13,793 nt of DNA, taken from assembly GCA_001797745.1 (NCBI GenBank), contig MGQF01000086.1, forward strand, positions 5,214-19,006, read 5' to 3'. This stretch comes from Deltaproteobacteria bacterium RBG_13_52_11 (GTDB lineage Bacteria; Desulfobacterota; B13-G15; RBG-16-54-18). How positions within the stretch are numbered: position 1 is the stretch's first letter; every line of letters begins with the position of its first letter. A program made the translations under genes and the position numbers. Below are positions 1 through 8,650 of the stretch, piece after piece. The notes below the pieces were generated by a model. It ran no database searches. It saw only the letters and a list, made by a program, of their open reading frames with translations, and was not told where the DNA came from.

Positions 1-2
1 TG

Positions 3-764
3 CGCCTCTTTTCCAACCGGACCTACGCCGTCGGGGTATCTGTCCTGGCCCTGTCCGCCTTGGCGACCTATGGCTTTTGGCTGTTACTGCCGGTCTACTT
101 GGAAAAGCTGCGGCAATTCACAACGCTGACCTCGGGGTTGATCATGCTGCCGGGTTCTCTGGCCGGTGGTTTAGCTCTCATTGTTTCCGGCATCTTGAGC
201 GATCGCTGGCAACCGAAGACCGTGCTTCTTATCTGCTTGGTAGGCGCGATGCTCATGAGTTTCTATTTTCACACGGGCGTCGATACCCCTAAGTCTCAGA
301 TTATGTGGGATTATGCAAAATGGGCCATATTTAACTGCGGGTGCTTCACACCCATGTTTGTGATTTCCTTATCGGGGCTCTCTGCAAAACATATTAACAT
401 GGGCTCGACCATCTTGAATGTTGTCCGCCTCATCTTTGGAAGTATCGGCACGACCTTTGCCGTTTCCCTCTATTCCATGAAGACAGCCACATTTTATACC
501 ATCCTTTCAAGCAAGGTTCACTACGGCTCTCCTGCAACGAGGGGATTGATAGGGAAGGAGCTTCTGATCTACGGAAAATCTTTTATGGGGCCGGCCTTAC
601 AAAAGTTTCAGGCAACGCTGCAAGGCTACATCGCGAGCTATGCCAGCTCGTATGCCTTTGAAGCCACCTTTCGAACATTAGGCATCATGATCTGCGCCGC
701 CTTGATAGGCGCCCTGTTTGTAAAACGTCGTAAAGCGAACAGTTCAAAAGTGATGGTTCATTAA
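3..764 (+). CDS. MFS multidrug exporter, DHA2/EmrB-QacA type (C-terminal part, 5'-truncated)
   Basis: The reading frame is open from base 3 with no stop, so the gene begins left of the window and its first half is missing. About 253 codons are visible. They hold several hydrophobic helices in the order expected for the second half of a 14-TM drug:H+ antiporter: a helix after SNRTYAVGV, the loop GILSDRW that matches the cytoplasmic G-x-L-x-D-R motif between helices, and a late helix STILNVVRLIFGSIGTT that resembles the conserved N-V-x-R-x-x-G-G-S-I-G segment of EmrB-like proteins. The protein ends in a short basic tail. By family it would sit in the inner membrane and export amphiphilic compounds using the proton gradient. 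It lies 151 bp upstream of an RND efflux operon on the same strand. The substrate cannot be read from the sequence. The family call is firm; the subfamily is less so. Confidence 0.85.
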   Translation, partial: RLFSNRTYAVGVSVLALSALATYGFWLLLPVYLEKLRQFTTLTSGLIMLPGSLAGGLALIVSGILSDRWQPKTVLLICLVGAMLMSFYFHTGVDTPKSQIMWDYAKWAIFNCGCFTPMFVISLSGLSAKHINMGSTILNVVRLIFGSIGTTFAVSLYSMKTATFYTILSSKVHYGSPATRGLIGKELLIYGKSFMGPALQKFQATLQGYIASYASSYAFEATFRTLGIMICAALIGALFVKRRKANSSKVMVH

Positions 765-902
765 AAAAATGGCTAGTACCACGGTGCCTTTCATAGTTAT
801 GACACGAGTTAAGACAGATATGGCCCATGCAACAAGTGGATACAGTGCCGCGTATTCGCACGGGAGGCCGATATAACGTCTTCACGCATTACGCAAGCGA
901 TT

Positions 903-911
903 GGGAGGAGG
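903..911 (+). promoter_or_regulatory. Strong ribosome binding site of the RND adaptor gene
   Basis: A purine-rich GGGAGGAGG lies four bases before the ATG at 916. It fixes that ATG as the start rather than the in-frame TTG at 901, which would place the Shine-Dalgarno inside the coding sequence. The 765-902 stretch upstream shows no clear terminator hairpin or gene; it probably holds the operon promoter, but I could not pick out convincing -35 and -10 boxes. Confidence 0.75.
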
Positions 912-915
912 CTTC

Positions 916-2076
916 ATGGATAAAAAGGTGAGAATGAGATATGTCATAGTGCTACTCATCATCGTGGCCCTTGTGCTCACGGCCCTGCTGTTTAGTAAGT
1001 ACGGTATACCCCTCAAGGAGAAGGGGAAGGCACCAAAGAAAAAGACGGTACCCGTTGTCGTTACCACTGTGCGTCTCGGTTCAATCAGTGAGACCCTTGA
1101 GATCTCCGGCGAGATCGAGGCGAACCAGAAGGTCATTATAAAACCAAAGGTCCCAGGAAGGCTGGAACAATTGCGGACGGTATTAACCGAGGGGGGGAAG
1201 GTCATCGAGGTCCGGGAGGGGGTGAGGGTACATAAAGGGCAGAAGATCGCCCAGATCGACCATGAGGAATATCTTGCACAGGTTAAAAAGGCCGAGGCGG
1301 CTGTGGCCGAGGCGGCAGCCAACCTGGAACAGACCGGAAAGGACCACGAGCGTTTTTCTCAACTCATGGAGAAAAAGGTGATTGCAGTGCAACAGTACGA
1401 GAAGATGAAGACGGCCTATACGCAGGCCCAAGCCGGATACCAAGCGGCCCAGGCAAACCTGGACCTGGCAAAGATTCAGTACCGGGAATCCACCATTGTC
1501 TCGCCCTTGACCGGTGTGGTCACCCAAAAGCACATCGATGAAGGGAATATCGTGCATACAGATACGCCTATTGTAACCATTGAGGATATCCAGACGGTGA
1601 AAGTTGTGGCGGGGGTTCCAGAGCGCTATTTGAAAAATATCCGGTCCGGGAAGACGCCAGCCACCATCAAGGTGGACGCCTTTCCTGAAAGAGATTTTCC
1701 GGCAACAGTGGAACGTGTTTACCCTGCCGTAGACCTCATGACCAGAACGCTCCAGGTCGAGATCACGATAGCAAATAAAGAGAATCTTCTGGGGCCGGGG
1801 ATGTTTGCCCGCGTCTTTTTTGCCCTGGCGCACAAGGATAATACCGTGGTAGTGCATCGCGATACGGTCCTGGGGAGTGAGGGGGGGGAACGATATGTCT
1901 ATGTGGTAGCTGTCCGGCAATCTCATCGGGTACCGGTCAAGCTTGGTCTCCAACAGGGAGACCTCGTGGAGGTGCTGGAGGGGCTGAAACAGGGAGATCA
2001 ATTGGTGACCAATGGGATGAATTACCTCCAGGAGGGAGCCGAGGTTGAGATTATAGAAGAGGGAGCCAACAAGTGA
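916..2076 (+). CDS. RND efflux periplasmic adaptor (membrane fusion protein, HlyD/AcrA family)
   Basis: This 386-residue protein would link the inner-membrane RND pump to an outer-membrane channel. Residues about 9-26 form one hydrophobic segment with a basic N-terminus. There is no lipobox cysteine, so it is anchored by an uncleaved helix or signal rather than by lipid. Then follow the first half of a lipoyl/barrel-sandwich domain (about 67-115, ending VHKGQKIAQID), an Ala/Gln/Glu-rich alpha-helical hairpin (about 117-188), the second lipoyl half (STIVSPLTGVV, about 192-203), a beta-barrel region with TRTLQVEITIAN and LGPGMFARV, and a membrane-proximal C-terminal domain (GLKQGDQLVTNGM). This is the standard domain order, and the length is usual for the family. 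The stop overlaps the pump's GTG start by four bases (GTGA), so the two are translationally coupled. The ATG at 916 is chosen for its strong ribosome binding site. Confidence 0.93.
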   Translation: MDKKVRMRYVIVLLIIVALVLTALLFSKYGIPLKEKGKAPKKKTVPVVVTTVRLGSISETLEISGEIEANQKVIIKPKVPGRLEQLRTVLTEGGKVIEVREGVRVHKGQKIAQIDHEEYLAQVKKAEAAVAEAAANLEQTGKDHERFSQLMEKKVIAVQQYEKMKTAYTQAQAGYQAAQANLDLAKIQYRESTIVSPLTGVVTQKHIDEGNIVHTDTPIVTIEDIQTVKVVAGVPERYLKNIRSGKTPATIKVDAFPERDFPATVERVYPAVDLMTRTLQVEITIANKENLLGPGMFARVFFALAHKDNTVVVHRDTVLGSEGGERYVYVVAVRQSHRVPVKLGLQQGDLVEVLEGLKQGDQLVTNGMNYLQEGAEVEIIEEGANK

Positions 2077-5000
2077 AACTACCGGAGGTTGGGGTCAGGA
2101 AGCCCGTCACCACCCTGATGGTCTTTCTCGCCATGATTGTCTTGGGATCTGTGGCCCTCCCCTTGCTGGGACTGGACCTGATGCCGGATATCGACATCCC
2201 ATCTGTTTCGGTGATTACCACCTATGAAGGGGCTGGTCCTCAGGAGGTGGAGACCAGTATCACAGAGCCGCTGGAGGAGAGCATCAGCACCACGCAGAAA
2301 CTGGATGAGCTAACATCCATCTCCATGGAAGGCCTCTCTGTGGTCACGGCAAAATTCAAATGGGGGATAAATCTGGGAGAAGCAACCAACGATATCAGGG
2401 ATAAGGTGGAGATGGTCAGAAAGAGGCTCCCGGAGGCGGCGGATACCCCTGTCATTTTTAAATATGACTTCTCCATGTTTCCGGTCGTCATCCTCGGCGT
2501 AAGCGCCGATCAAAGCTGGGGGGATCTCGAACGTATCGTCAGCAAGGATATCTGTGATCCCTTAAAGAGGATCCCCGGTGTGGCCACGGCAACCTACCGG
2601 GGGGGGCTGCAAAGACAGATCAAGGTGGAGATTGACCGGACGCGGCTCGAGGCCTTTGGTCTTACCACCGCTCATGTTGTCCAGGCACTGGCCTTGCAAA
2701 ACCTGAGCAACCCCGGCGGCCACCTGAAATCAGGTGCAATGGACTATCTGGTGAGGACCCCGGCGGAATTCTCGTCTCCCCGTGAGATCGGCCAGGTGGT
2801 ACTGGCCCACCATAACGGGACCTCGGTCCATGTCAATGACATTGCCAGGGTATATGATGGGTTTGCTGAGAAGACCCAGGAAGTTCTCATTGACGGGAAG
2901 CCGGGCATGACCGTCTTTGTGCAGAAGCAGTCGAAAGAAAACACCGTGCAGGTGGCAAAGAGGGTAAGGGAGGCGCTCACAGATATCCAGAAAGGTCTTC
3001 CGCCGGATGTCAAGGTCAAGGTCACCATCGACTCCTCCGACTTTATTCGAAGCTCCATCAACAACCTCCGGGATACCCTCATCTACGCATGTATCTTTGT
3101 CTTCTTCGTTATCCTCCTCTTCATGAGGAATATCAGGGCGAGCCTCATTATTATTGTGGCAATCCCCACCTCCTTGGTGATTACCTTCATGCTGATGTAC
3201 CTCATGAACTACACCATCAACCAGGTCACCCTCTCTTCGCTGGCCATTGCCGTGGGTATGGTCGTGGATGATGCCATCGTCATTGTGGATAATATTCAGC
3301 GACACAGGGAGCGGGGGCAGAGGCCCACTGAAGGGGCGATATTCGGGGCAAGCGAGGTTGGCACCGCCGTGATAGCCTCAACCCTCACCACCGTCGCCAT
3401 TTTTGCGCCCATCGTTTTTGTCGGGGGGATCACGGCGGTCCTCTTTGGTGCCCTGGCAGCTGTAGTTACCATGGCCATGGTGGCCTCTCTGGTCACCTCC
3501 TTGATGCTGAGCCCCATGCTCTGTTCCAGATTTCTCGAGGTAGAGTCAGGGCATACCAGCCGGTTCTTCAGGACAAGCGAAAGGATGTTTGTTGCCCTTG
3601 AGGATGGCTATTCAAGGTTGCTCGCTTGGACCCTCTCCCACCGCAAGGTGATGGTTGTTGGGGGAGGGCTCCTCTTGCTTGTATCCTTAAGCATGGTGCC
3701 GTTGATCGGGACAGAATTCATGCCCGAACAGGATCAGGGGAGGCTGTCAATAAATGTCGAGCTGCCAGTCGGCACCCGGTTTGAGCGGACGGGTGAGGTC
3801 TGTCAGAAGATCAATGCGATCATTGAGAAAAACGTCCCAGAGCTCTACACCTATTTTGATCGATGGGGGGCTGGAGCAGCAGGGGCCGGCTCTTTTTCCC
3901 TCGGTACGGAAGAGGCATCGTACAGAGGAAGAATTACCGCAAGACTGGTATCCAAGGGGGAGAGGAAGGCCTCGCCCAAGGAGATAGTTCAACGGATTCG
4001 CCCCATGGTCGAGCGGATTCCGGGTACCGAGGTCAGATTCAGCACGGAAGATCCGCTGGCCGGTATCATGTTCGGGAGCGGGAAACTTCTGAGCATCGAT
4101 CTATATGGATACGATCTCGATGACGCCAGGAATTATTCTGAGGCGGTGCAGGACGCCTTGCTGAATATACCGGGGGTCAAAGATGTAGAGATCAGCCGAA
4201 AACAGACGAAACCAGAATACCAGTTTGTAGTGAACAGGGCGAAGGCTTCCGCACTCGGGCTCGATGTGACCACAATCGGTAAAACAGTAGAGACCTATTT
4301 CAGCGGAAATACGGATGTTAAATACAAAGAAAGAGGTGATGAGTATGATATCGAGGTGCGCCTGCGTCCCGAAGACAGAAAAAAGATAGAAGATCTTCGC
4401 GATGTCTTTATCAATACGCCTGATGGCAGGAGGATCCCGCTTTACAATATCGCTGATTTGCGCCTTGGCCTCGGCCCCACCAAGATCGAGCGAAAGAATC
4501 AGGCGAGGGTGATCACTGTTTCCGGGGACATCTATGGACGTGATCTGGGGAGCGTGGTCGCCGATGCAAATGAGGCGTTACGAAAGCTCCCCAGGCCGCC
4601 GGGATTTTCATACAAGTTTTCCGGCGCGCAAGAAGAAAAGGTAAAAGCCTTTCAACTTCTCATCATGGCGGCTGCCCTCGGCATGATCCTCGTCTTCATG
4701 GTCATGGCTTCCCAGTTCGAATCGCTGCGAGATCCCTTTATCATCTTCCTTTCCATCCCCTTCGGGTTTATAGGGGTCATCTGGGCCCTCGGCCTGACAG
4801 GCCAGACATTATCCGTGATCTCTTTTATAGGGGTCATCATGCTCATCGGCATCGTGGTGAAAAACGGTATTGTCCTTATCAGCTATATAGGCATCCTCCG
4901 CCGGAGGGGCTTCTCCATCCAGGAGGCAATAACTACGGGGGGACGTTCAAGGCTGAGGCCTGTGCTGAGCACCACGCTCACGACCATCTTGGGGATGACA

Positions 5001-5180
5001 CCTCTCGCCCTCTCCACGGGGGAGGGGTCCGAGGCATGGGTGCCGATGGCCGTGACCGTGATCGGAGGGCTTTCGCTGTCAACGGTGGTTACCCTTGTTT
5101 TGATGCCCACCCTTTACAGCATATTTGAGGATTGGAAAGGGGTTGTCAGCCGTATGAATAATAAAAAGAAGGGACAGTGA
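2073..5180 (+). CDS. RND efflux pump, inner-membrane permease (AcrB-like, HAE type)
   Basis: This 1035-residue protein is full length for an RND permease. It has the duplicated layout of one helix, a large periplasmic loop and six helices, twice over. TM1 is at about 12-33. The TM4 motif GMVVDDAIVIVDN places two aspartates at 399-400, and LIGIVVKNGIVLI in TM10 supplies lysine 930. Together these form the Asp-Asp-Lys proton relay of hydrophobe/amphiphile exporters; metal pumps of the CusA/CzcA group have a different TM4 motif. The first loop contains the usual porter-domain segments such as GAGPQEVETSITEPLEE. The start is GTG at 2073, overlapping the adaptor stop. The gene is followed with 1-nt overlap by a PII-like gene. 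The pump would take amphiphilic substrates from the periplasm or membrane; the specific substrate is unknown. No outer-membrane factor gene is in the window. Confidence 0.95.
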   Translation: MKLPEVGVRKPVTTLMVFLAMIVLGSVALPLLGLDLMPDIDIPSVSVITTYEGAGPQEVETSITEPLEESISTTQKLDELTSISMEGLSVVTAKFKWGINLGEATNDIRDKVEMVRKRLPEAADTPVIFKYDFSMFPVVILGVSADQSWGDLERIVSKDICDPLKRIPGVATATYRGGLQRQIKVEIDRTRLEAFGLTTAHVVQALALQNLSNPGGHLKSGAMDYLVRTPAEFSSPREIGQVVLAHHNGTSVHVNDIARVYDGFAEKTQEVLIDGKPGMTVFVQKQSKENTVQVAKRVREALTDIQKGLPPDVKVKVTIDSSDFIRSSINNLRDTLIYACIFVFFVILLFMRNIRASLIIIVAIPTSLVITFMLMYLMNYTINQVTLSSLAIAVGMVVDDAIVIVDNIQRHRERGQRPTEGAIFGASEVGTAVIASTLTTVAIFAPIVFVGGITAVLFGALAAVVTMAMVASLVTSLMLSPMLCSRFLEVESGHTSRFFRTSERMFVALEDGYSRLLAWTLSHRKVMVVGGGLLLLVSLSMVPLIGTEFMPEQDQGRLSINVELPVGTRFERTGEVCQKINAIIEKNVPELYTYFDRWGAGAAGAGSFSLGTEEASYRGRITARLVSKGERKASPKEIVQRIRPMVERIPGTEVRFSTEDPLAGIMFGSGKLLSIDLYGYDLDDARNYSEAVQDALLNIPGVKDVEISRKQTKPEYQFVVNRAKASALGLDVTTIGKTVETYFSGNTDVKYKERGDEYDIEVRLRPEDRKKIEDLRDVFINTPDGRRIPLYNIADLRLGLGPTKIERKNQARVITVSGDIYGRDLGSVVADANEALRKLPRPPGFSYKFSGAQEEKVKAFQLLIMAAALGMILVFMVMASQFESLRDPFIIFLSIPFGFIGVIWALGLTGQTLSVISFIGVIMLIGIVVKNGIVLISYIGILRRRGFSIQEAITTGGRSRLRPVLSTTLTTILGMTPLALSTGEGSEAWVPMAVTVIGGLSLSTVVTLVLMPTLYSIFEDWKGVVSRMNNKKKGQ

Positions 5181-5470
5181 TGAAAATCGTTATGATTGTC
5201 CATAATGTGGCCATTGATGAGGAGGTAAACGAGCTTCTTGGCAATCTGGGGATAGAACATTATACGAAGTTTCCCGATGTCCTGGGACGCGGAGAGCTGA
5301 GCGAACCTCATTTAAATACGGAGGTTTGGCCGGGCGTCAATGTGGCTACTGTTGTGGCAACGGAAAATAAGAAGGCCATGGAACTCATGGATGGAATTCG
5401 GGAATTGAGGAAGACCCTTGGGAAAGAGGGAATTAAAGGTTTTCTCATCCCCGTGGAGAAGGTGACCTGA
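5180..5470 (+). CDS. Small PII-like protein coupled to the RND pump
   Basis: The gene encodes 96 residues. It begins MKIVMIVHNVAIDEEV, a beta strand followed by a helix, continues through a loop rich in Gly, Pro and Glu (about 29-51), then a strand NVATVVATE and a helix ending in a short strand GIKGFLIPV. This beta-alpha-beta, beta-alpha-beta layout and size fit the PII/CutA ferredoxin-like superfamily. The N-terminal strand and the C-terminal F-L-I-P-V segment resemble the divergent PII group described next to RND efflux genes (I recall it as PII-NG), rather than classic GlnB/GlnK: no T-loop tyrosine motif typical of GlnB is present. ATG at 5180 overlaps the pump stop by one base, with an AAGGGA ribosome binding site just before it; GTG at 5177 is possible but worse spaced. 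I infer a regulatory or effector-sensing role for the pump; ligand binding cannot be read from the sequence. Confidence 0.7.
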   Translation: MKIVMIVHNVAIDEEVNELLGNLGIEHYTKFPDVLGRGELSEPHLNTEVWPGVNVATVVATENKKAMELMDGIRELRKTLGKEGIKGFLIPVEKVT

Positions 5471-5501
5471 TGACGCAATCTATCCCTCTTTTCCTTTTGA
5501 T

Positions 5502-6530
5502 TCACGTTGATTTTAGGGTAACAATACCCCTCTGTTTTTCTTCCCTTAGGTGAGCTTCGAGTGGCAGGAACTGGTTGATGACCCAGAGGTTGGTCCTCAG
5601 ATGCTCGGTAATCCGGGTGATTGATATTGTTGATTCCCCCCCTGCCACGGCGAGGAAGGGGAGGATCTGATCCCCCATCCACTCGTCGAGGGCGGCCCCG
5701 GAGTTGATCTGCCTGAGGAGGGCAGCGGCCCCTTCTGCCCCTACCTCCTCCGCCCTTTTGCCCCGGGCGCCTAAGGCATTAGCGCCGAGGATTGTCCCTT
5801 CTCCCAGGGCCCGGAGATCGATCCCGGAACCAGGGGATGCTGTCGGTTTATACTCCACCTCGATCTCTGAGGGAACGCCGGATTTCTGCAAGATTGCCAT
5901 GGCCCCCTCTTGTTGGCGCTCGGCAACCCTCCTTTGCCTCAATGCGTTTGAGGCATGGGACCTTCCCTGAATCATCCGGATTGACCCTTGTTCCAGGAGT
6001 TGCAGGGGGGAGAGGGCGCCCCCTGTTAGGCTTACCGAGACCTCACCACCTCCACGGGGAAAATACCCCCGCTTGGTCATTGCCAACGCTCCACAATAGC
6101 CCACCCGCTCCAAGACCGGAAGGGTCACCTCCGTTACATAACCGATTGTCGGCGCCCAGGGGACATCGGTCCCCCCGATGATCGTGAGCTGGAGGGGAGA
6201 AAGGGCCTTGATGGCTGGCAGCATCATGGTTTGTAAGATCAGCCCGATGGCCCCTGCCGTTCCGACATCGATACGCAGGATTCCTCCTGCAATCCGCCCC
6301 GGTCTGATGGTTATCTCCTCGGAGCCTACGTGGATCCCCGCAACCTCAGCGTTACAGAGCGCGGCAAGGGCCTTCACCCCTGCCTCGTGTTGGGGGCGCA
6401 GCCCAGGCTTAGACCTCCCCCTTCTGATATTATGGATTCTGCACGGGGTCCCCAGGTAAGCAGCGAGGGCAACGGCGGTGCGCAGGACCTGGCCACCCCC
6501 TTCGCCGTATGAGCCGTCGATCTCAATCAT
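5502..6530 (-). CDS. rtcA: RNA 3'-terminal phosphate cyclase
   Basis: RtcA uses ATP to convert an RNA 3'-phosphate (or 2'-phosphate) to a 2',3'-cyclic phosphate through covalent enzyme-AMP and RNA-adenylate intermediates. This protein has 342 residues, close to the E. coli enzyme. It starts with the signature IDGSYGEGGGQVLRTAVAL (residues 4-22), continues with SKPGLRPQH (40-48), WAPTIGYV and KRGYFPRGGGEV (153-164), and ends with ITEHLRTNLWVINQFL. In that last motif His310 matches the adenylated histidine of the family. The ATG at 6530 overlaps the upstream stop by four bases (ATGA); a longer open frame to 6704 only reads through the neighbour and lacks family sequence. No rtcB ligase or rtcR regulator is in view. 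It converges with the PII-like gene across a 31-bp gap that shows no obvious terminator hairpin. RtcA as the last gene of a dehydratase/radical-SAM operon is unusual. Confidence 0.95.
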   Translation of the reverse strand: MIEIDGSYGEGGGQVLRTAVALAAYLGTPCRIHNIRRGRSKPGLRPQHEAGVKALAALCNAEVAGIHVGSEEITIRPGRIAGGILRIDVGTAGAIGLILQTMMLPAIKALSPLQLTIIGGTDVPWAPTIGYVTEVTLPVLERVGYCGALAMTKRGYFPRGGGEVSVSLTGGALSPLQLLEQGSIRMIQGRSHASNALRQRRVAERQQEGAMAILQKSGVPSEIEVEYKPTASPGSGIDLRALGEGTILGANALGARGKRAEEVGAEGAAALLRQINSGAALDEWMGDQILPFLAVAGGESTISITRITEHLRTNLWVINQFLPLEAHLREEKQRGIVTLKST

Positions 6531-7543
6531 CCATAGATCCACCCCTGGCCCCGGTACCTGAGCATCTCCACGAAACTCTCCAGGCGCAATCGGGTGCGGG
6601 CATCGACAGGGGCAGGTCTGTCCCCCTCGATGGTCAGGATGGGGAGCTTTATCTCCTGGCGCAGGATGATGTCCTGGACCTGACGGAAGCAAAAAGACTG
6701 GCAATAGTGGATAAGCCCATCAATCCCCCTTCGGCGTATTTCCTCCTTGATGTCCTCCAGGCGGATGAAGAAGGAGTATGGATAGGTGAACTGGCGATAC
6801 TGCTCCACGATGTCATCGGTAGTAAAGGGCATACTGAACTGGCGCTGTAGCTCGTTGAAGACCACCCTTCCCCCGAGTTCCTCCAGACAGTCGTAGAGAT
6901 CGGTGAAGATGGGGGGGACCCCAAGGTACCCCAAACGGACGCCATCGGCCAGGGGTCGGCGCCCCGTGGCCTCGGCGAGGAAGCGGTCTGCCTCCCCTTC
7001 AAAGGCTTGCCAGTCCCCATTCATGTCGCTGGTGCTCACCAGAAAGAGATGGTTTTCATTGCCGGTGACCACCCCTTCCTGCCACGTGAGGCGGTCTATC
7101 TCATGGACCTTGCCCCTGACCCGATCGAGGGTCTCTTTGGCCTCCCGCACCTCTTCCTGGGTGACACCGAAGTGCTCCATCATCCGCTCTATCTGCAGGG
7201 CGAGCAGGTGCCGGTCCTGATCGTAGGGATAGGCAAAGGGGAAAATCCGCACCCCGGCTGTCTGGAGGACCTCCATGAGGGCGTGGGTATTACTGCAGTC
7301 CCCTTGGGTGACCGCCACCATTTCCGTGATCCCCTCCGCGAGGGTCACCCCGTAGATACCCTTGATCCACCCGCAGGTATTCCGCGGGAAGCCAATGGCC
7401 TCGGCCTTGGCCAGGAATGACTCTTTCTGAGGGTTGGTGATGAAGCGGTTGTTCAGGTCGACGGGGACCTTGCCGGCGGCGAAGACGATCTCCACGGGGA
7501 TGGTGGTGGTGAGGCCTACCTTTTGACCATCCCCCCTCTTCAT
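6527..7543 (-). CDS. 2-hydroxyacyl-CoA dehydratase (HgdB/BcrC-like, D component) family protein
   Basis: This 338-residue protein resembles the iron-sulfur subunits of 2-hydroxyacyl-CoA dehydratases and ATP-dependent benzoyl-CoA reductases. It opens with GLTTTIPVEIVFAAGKVPVD (10-29), the typical start of the family's first Rossmann-like domain. Cysteines that could bind a [4Fe-4S] or double-cubane cluster occur at 57 (NTCGW), 83 (GDCSN), 281 and 285 (HYCQSFC); LTIEGDRP (303-310) lies in the usual place before the C-terminal helix. ATG at 7543 gives a 4-nt ATGA overlap with the upstream gene and puts the family motif near the N-terminus; a GTG ten codons earlier is less likely. Known members need an ATP-dependent activator (HgdC/BadF type), which is absent here. 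It may pair with the adjacent DUF2229-type protein. The substrate is unknown, and a stand-alone redox protein such as a double-cubane cluster protein is an alternative. Confidence 0.85.
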   Translation of the reverse strand: MKRGDGQKVGLTTTIPVEIVFAAGKVPVDLNNRFITNPQKESFLAKAEAIGFPRNTCGWIKGIYGVTLAEGITEMVAVTQGDCSNTHALMEVLQTAGVRIFPFAYPYDQDRHLLALQIERMMEHFGVTQEEVREAKETLDRVRGKVHEIDRLTWQEGVVTGNENHLFLVSTSDMNGDWQAFEGEADRFLAEATGRRPLADGVRLGYLGVPPIFTDLYDCLEELGGRVVFNELQRQFSMPFTTDDIVEQYRQFTYPYSFFIRLEDIKEEIRRRGIDGLIHYCQSFCFRQVQDIILRQEIKLPILTIEGDRPAPVDARTRLRLESFVEMLRYRGQGWIYG

Positions 7544-8649
7544 GCTGCCGCTGCCTTCTTGTCTCTGCGCCACAAGAGCATATCGACAAAGGCCTCCAGG
7601 AGGGTCTGAATTCTGCTCTCCACGTCCTGTTCATCGAGGGTAAGGGTCAGGACGGGGATGTGGTAGTCTTTACTCACCTGCTTGAGGACGGCGGAGGCGG
7701 TGGTCTCGGGCATGCAGGCAAAGGGCATGAGGTGGACGACCCCGTCATAGCCCTCCCGGGCCCTCATGATGGTCTCCCCTACGGAGAAGTTGCACTCCGC
7801 CCCCACATCATAGCCCAGGTATTCCAGAGAGGTCTGATAGAAGCGGAGCCGCTCTTTCTTCTGCTCTCTTCCCACCCCGAGGCTGCGGTTGATATGGGTG
7901 CTGAACCAGGAGCTCCTGGTCACCGCTACCCCCATCTCCCCGAGGCGCTGCTCCACCCCGCCGTTGATCTCCGGGTCCATGACCGTGTAAAGCTCTCCCA
8001 CAATGGCAACCCTGAAGGGCTGGCGCCCTCGATCCTGCTCGGTTGTCTGGATGATCCGCTCACCATCTCTCACTGCCTCCTTGATCTCCTTTCCCCCGCT
8101 GGACTCATCGAGCATCCGCAGGGCCTGCTGCAGATTTCTCTGGGTGCTCCCCCTGACCGTCTCCCGAGCCCTCACCGCCATGGCCAGTCGCTCCAATCGT
8201 TCGGTGGCAAGCATCTTGCGCCACCCGATGTAGAGGGCATAGGGGAAGGTGAGGTAGTTTCTCAATGTGAGCTCCCTGCGCAGGGTCTTGGTCTCCTCGT
8301 GGTTCTTCATCAACGCCTCCCACGTCAGACGAGGGGGGATGGTGAGCCACCGATAGCGCAGCCCGAGATCTTCGAGGATTACCTTGTGGACCAGGTCGTA
8401 GAGTCCCAGCCGGCAGGGGGGGCCGCTCCCCACCATGACGATGGTGTCGGCGCCTCTCTGCAGGGCCTCGATGAAGTTGCCCAGGATGACCTTGAAAGGG
8501 AGGCAGATGCACTCATTGGAATTCTTCACCCCCAGGGCCAGGGTCTTTCGACTCGTTATGGGTGGGACCAGGTAGGGGATACCGGCGGTTTCGGCAATGG
8601 CCTTGCAAAAGATGTGCATGGTGCCGAGGCGGGGGAAGGTAACCCTCAT
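7540..8649 (-). CDS. DUF2229/COG3581-type protein related to CoA-dehydratase activase/dehydratase components
   Basis: The protein has 369 residues. The N-terminal part carries N-E-C-I-C-L-P-F-K (45-53) and GSGPPCRLGLYD (74-85), which I recognise as hallmarks of the DUF2229 / COG3581 group usually annotated as CoA protein activase or 2-hydroxyglutaryl-CoA dehydratase. Cysteines at 15, 47, 49, 79, 286 and 312 (PFACMPE) could hold an iron-sulfur cluster. The C-terminal D-E-Q-D-V-E-S-R-I-Q-T-L-L-E-A-F resembles the conserved last helix of the dehydratase D family. There is no ASKHA ATPase domain (no phosphate-1 DxGS/T motif), although COG3581 segments are often fused to or beside one. ATG at 8649 has an AGGA eight bases upstream, inside the end of the radical-SAM gene. 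The downstream dehydratase-like gene overlaps by 4 nt, so a two-subunit complex is a reasonable inference. The reaction is unknown. Confidence 0.8.
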   Translation of the reverse strand: MRVTFPRLGTMHIFCKAIAETAGIPYLVPPITSRKTLALGVKNSNECICLPFKVILGNFIEALQRGADTIVMVGSGPPCRLGLYDLVHKVILEDLGLRYRWLTIPPRLTWEALMKNHEETKTLRRELTLRNYLTFPYALYIGWRKMLATERLERLAMAVRARETVRGSTQRNLQQALRMLDESSGGKEIKEAVRDGERIIQTTEQDRGRQPFRVAIVGELYTVMDPEINGGVEQRLGEMGVAVTRSSWFSTHINRSLGVGREQKKERLRFYQTSLEYLGYDVGAECNFSVGETIMRAREGYDGVVHLMPFACMPETTASAVLKQVSKDYHIPVLTLTLDEQDVESRIQTLLEAFVDMLLWRRDKKAAAA

Positions 8650-8650
8650 T

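Noticed and set aside
765..902. 35-codon frame starting at the ATG near 769
   Set aside because: There is no ribosome binding site and no similarity I recognise; random occurrence in an intergenic stretch.
1183..2001. 272-codon open frame on the - strand opposite the RND adaptor
   Set aside because: It has no family motifs or plausible start signal, while the + strand adaptor has complete domain structure; it is a shadow frame.
5471..5501. Shared terminator between the convergent PII-like and rtcA genes
   Set aside because: The 31-bp gap has T-rich stretches but I find no stable inverted repeat.
6531..6704. N-terminal extension of RtcA by 58 codons
   Set aside because: The extra residues are Pro/Gly/His-rich read-through of the upstream gene; the family signature starts right after ATG 6530, which also gives a 4-nt overlap.
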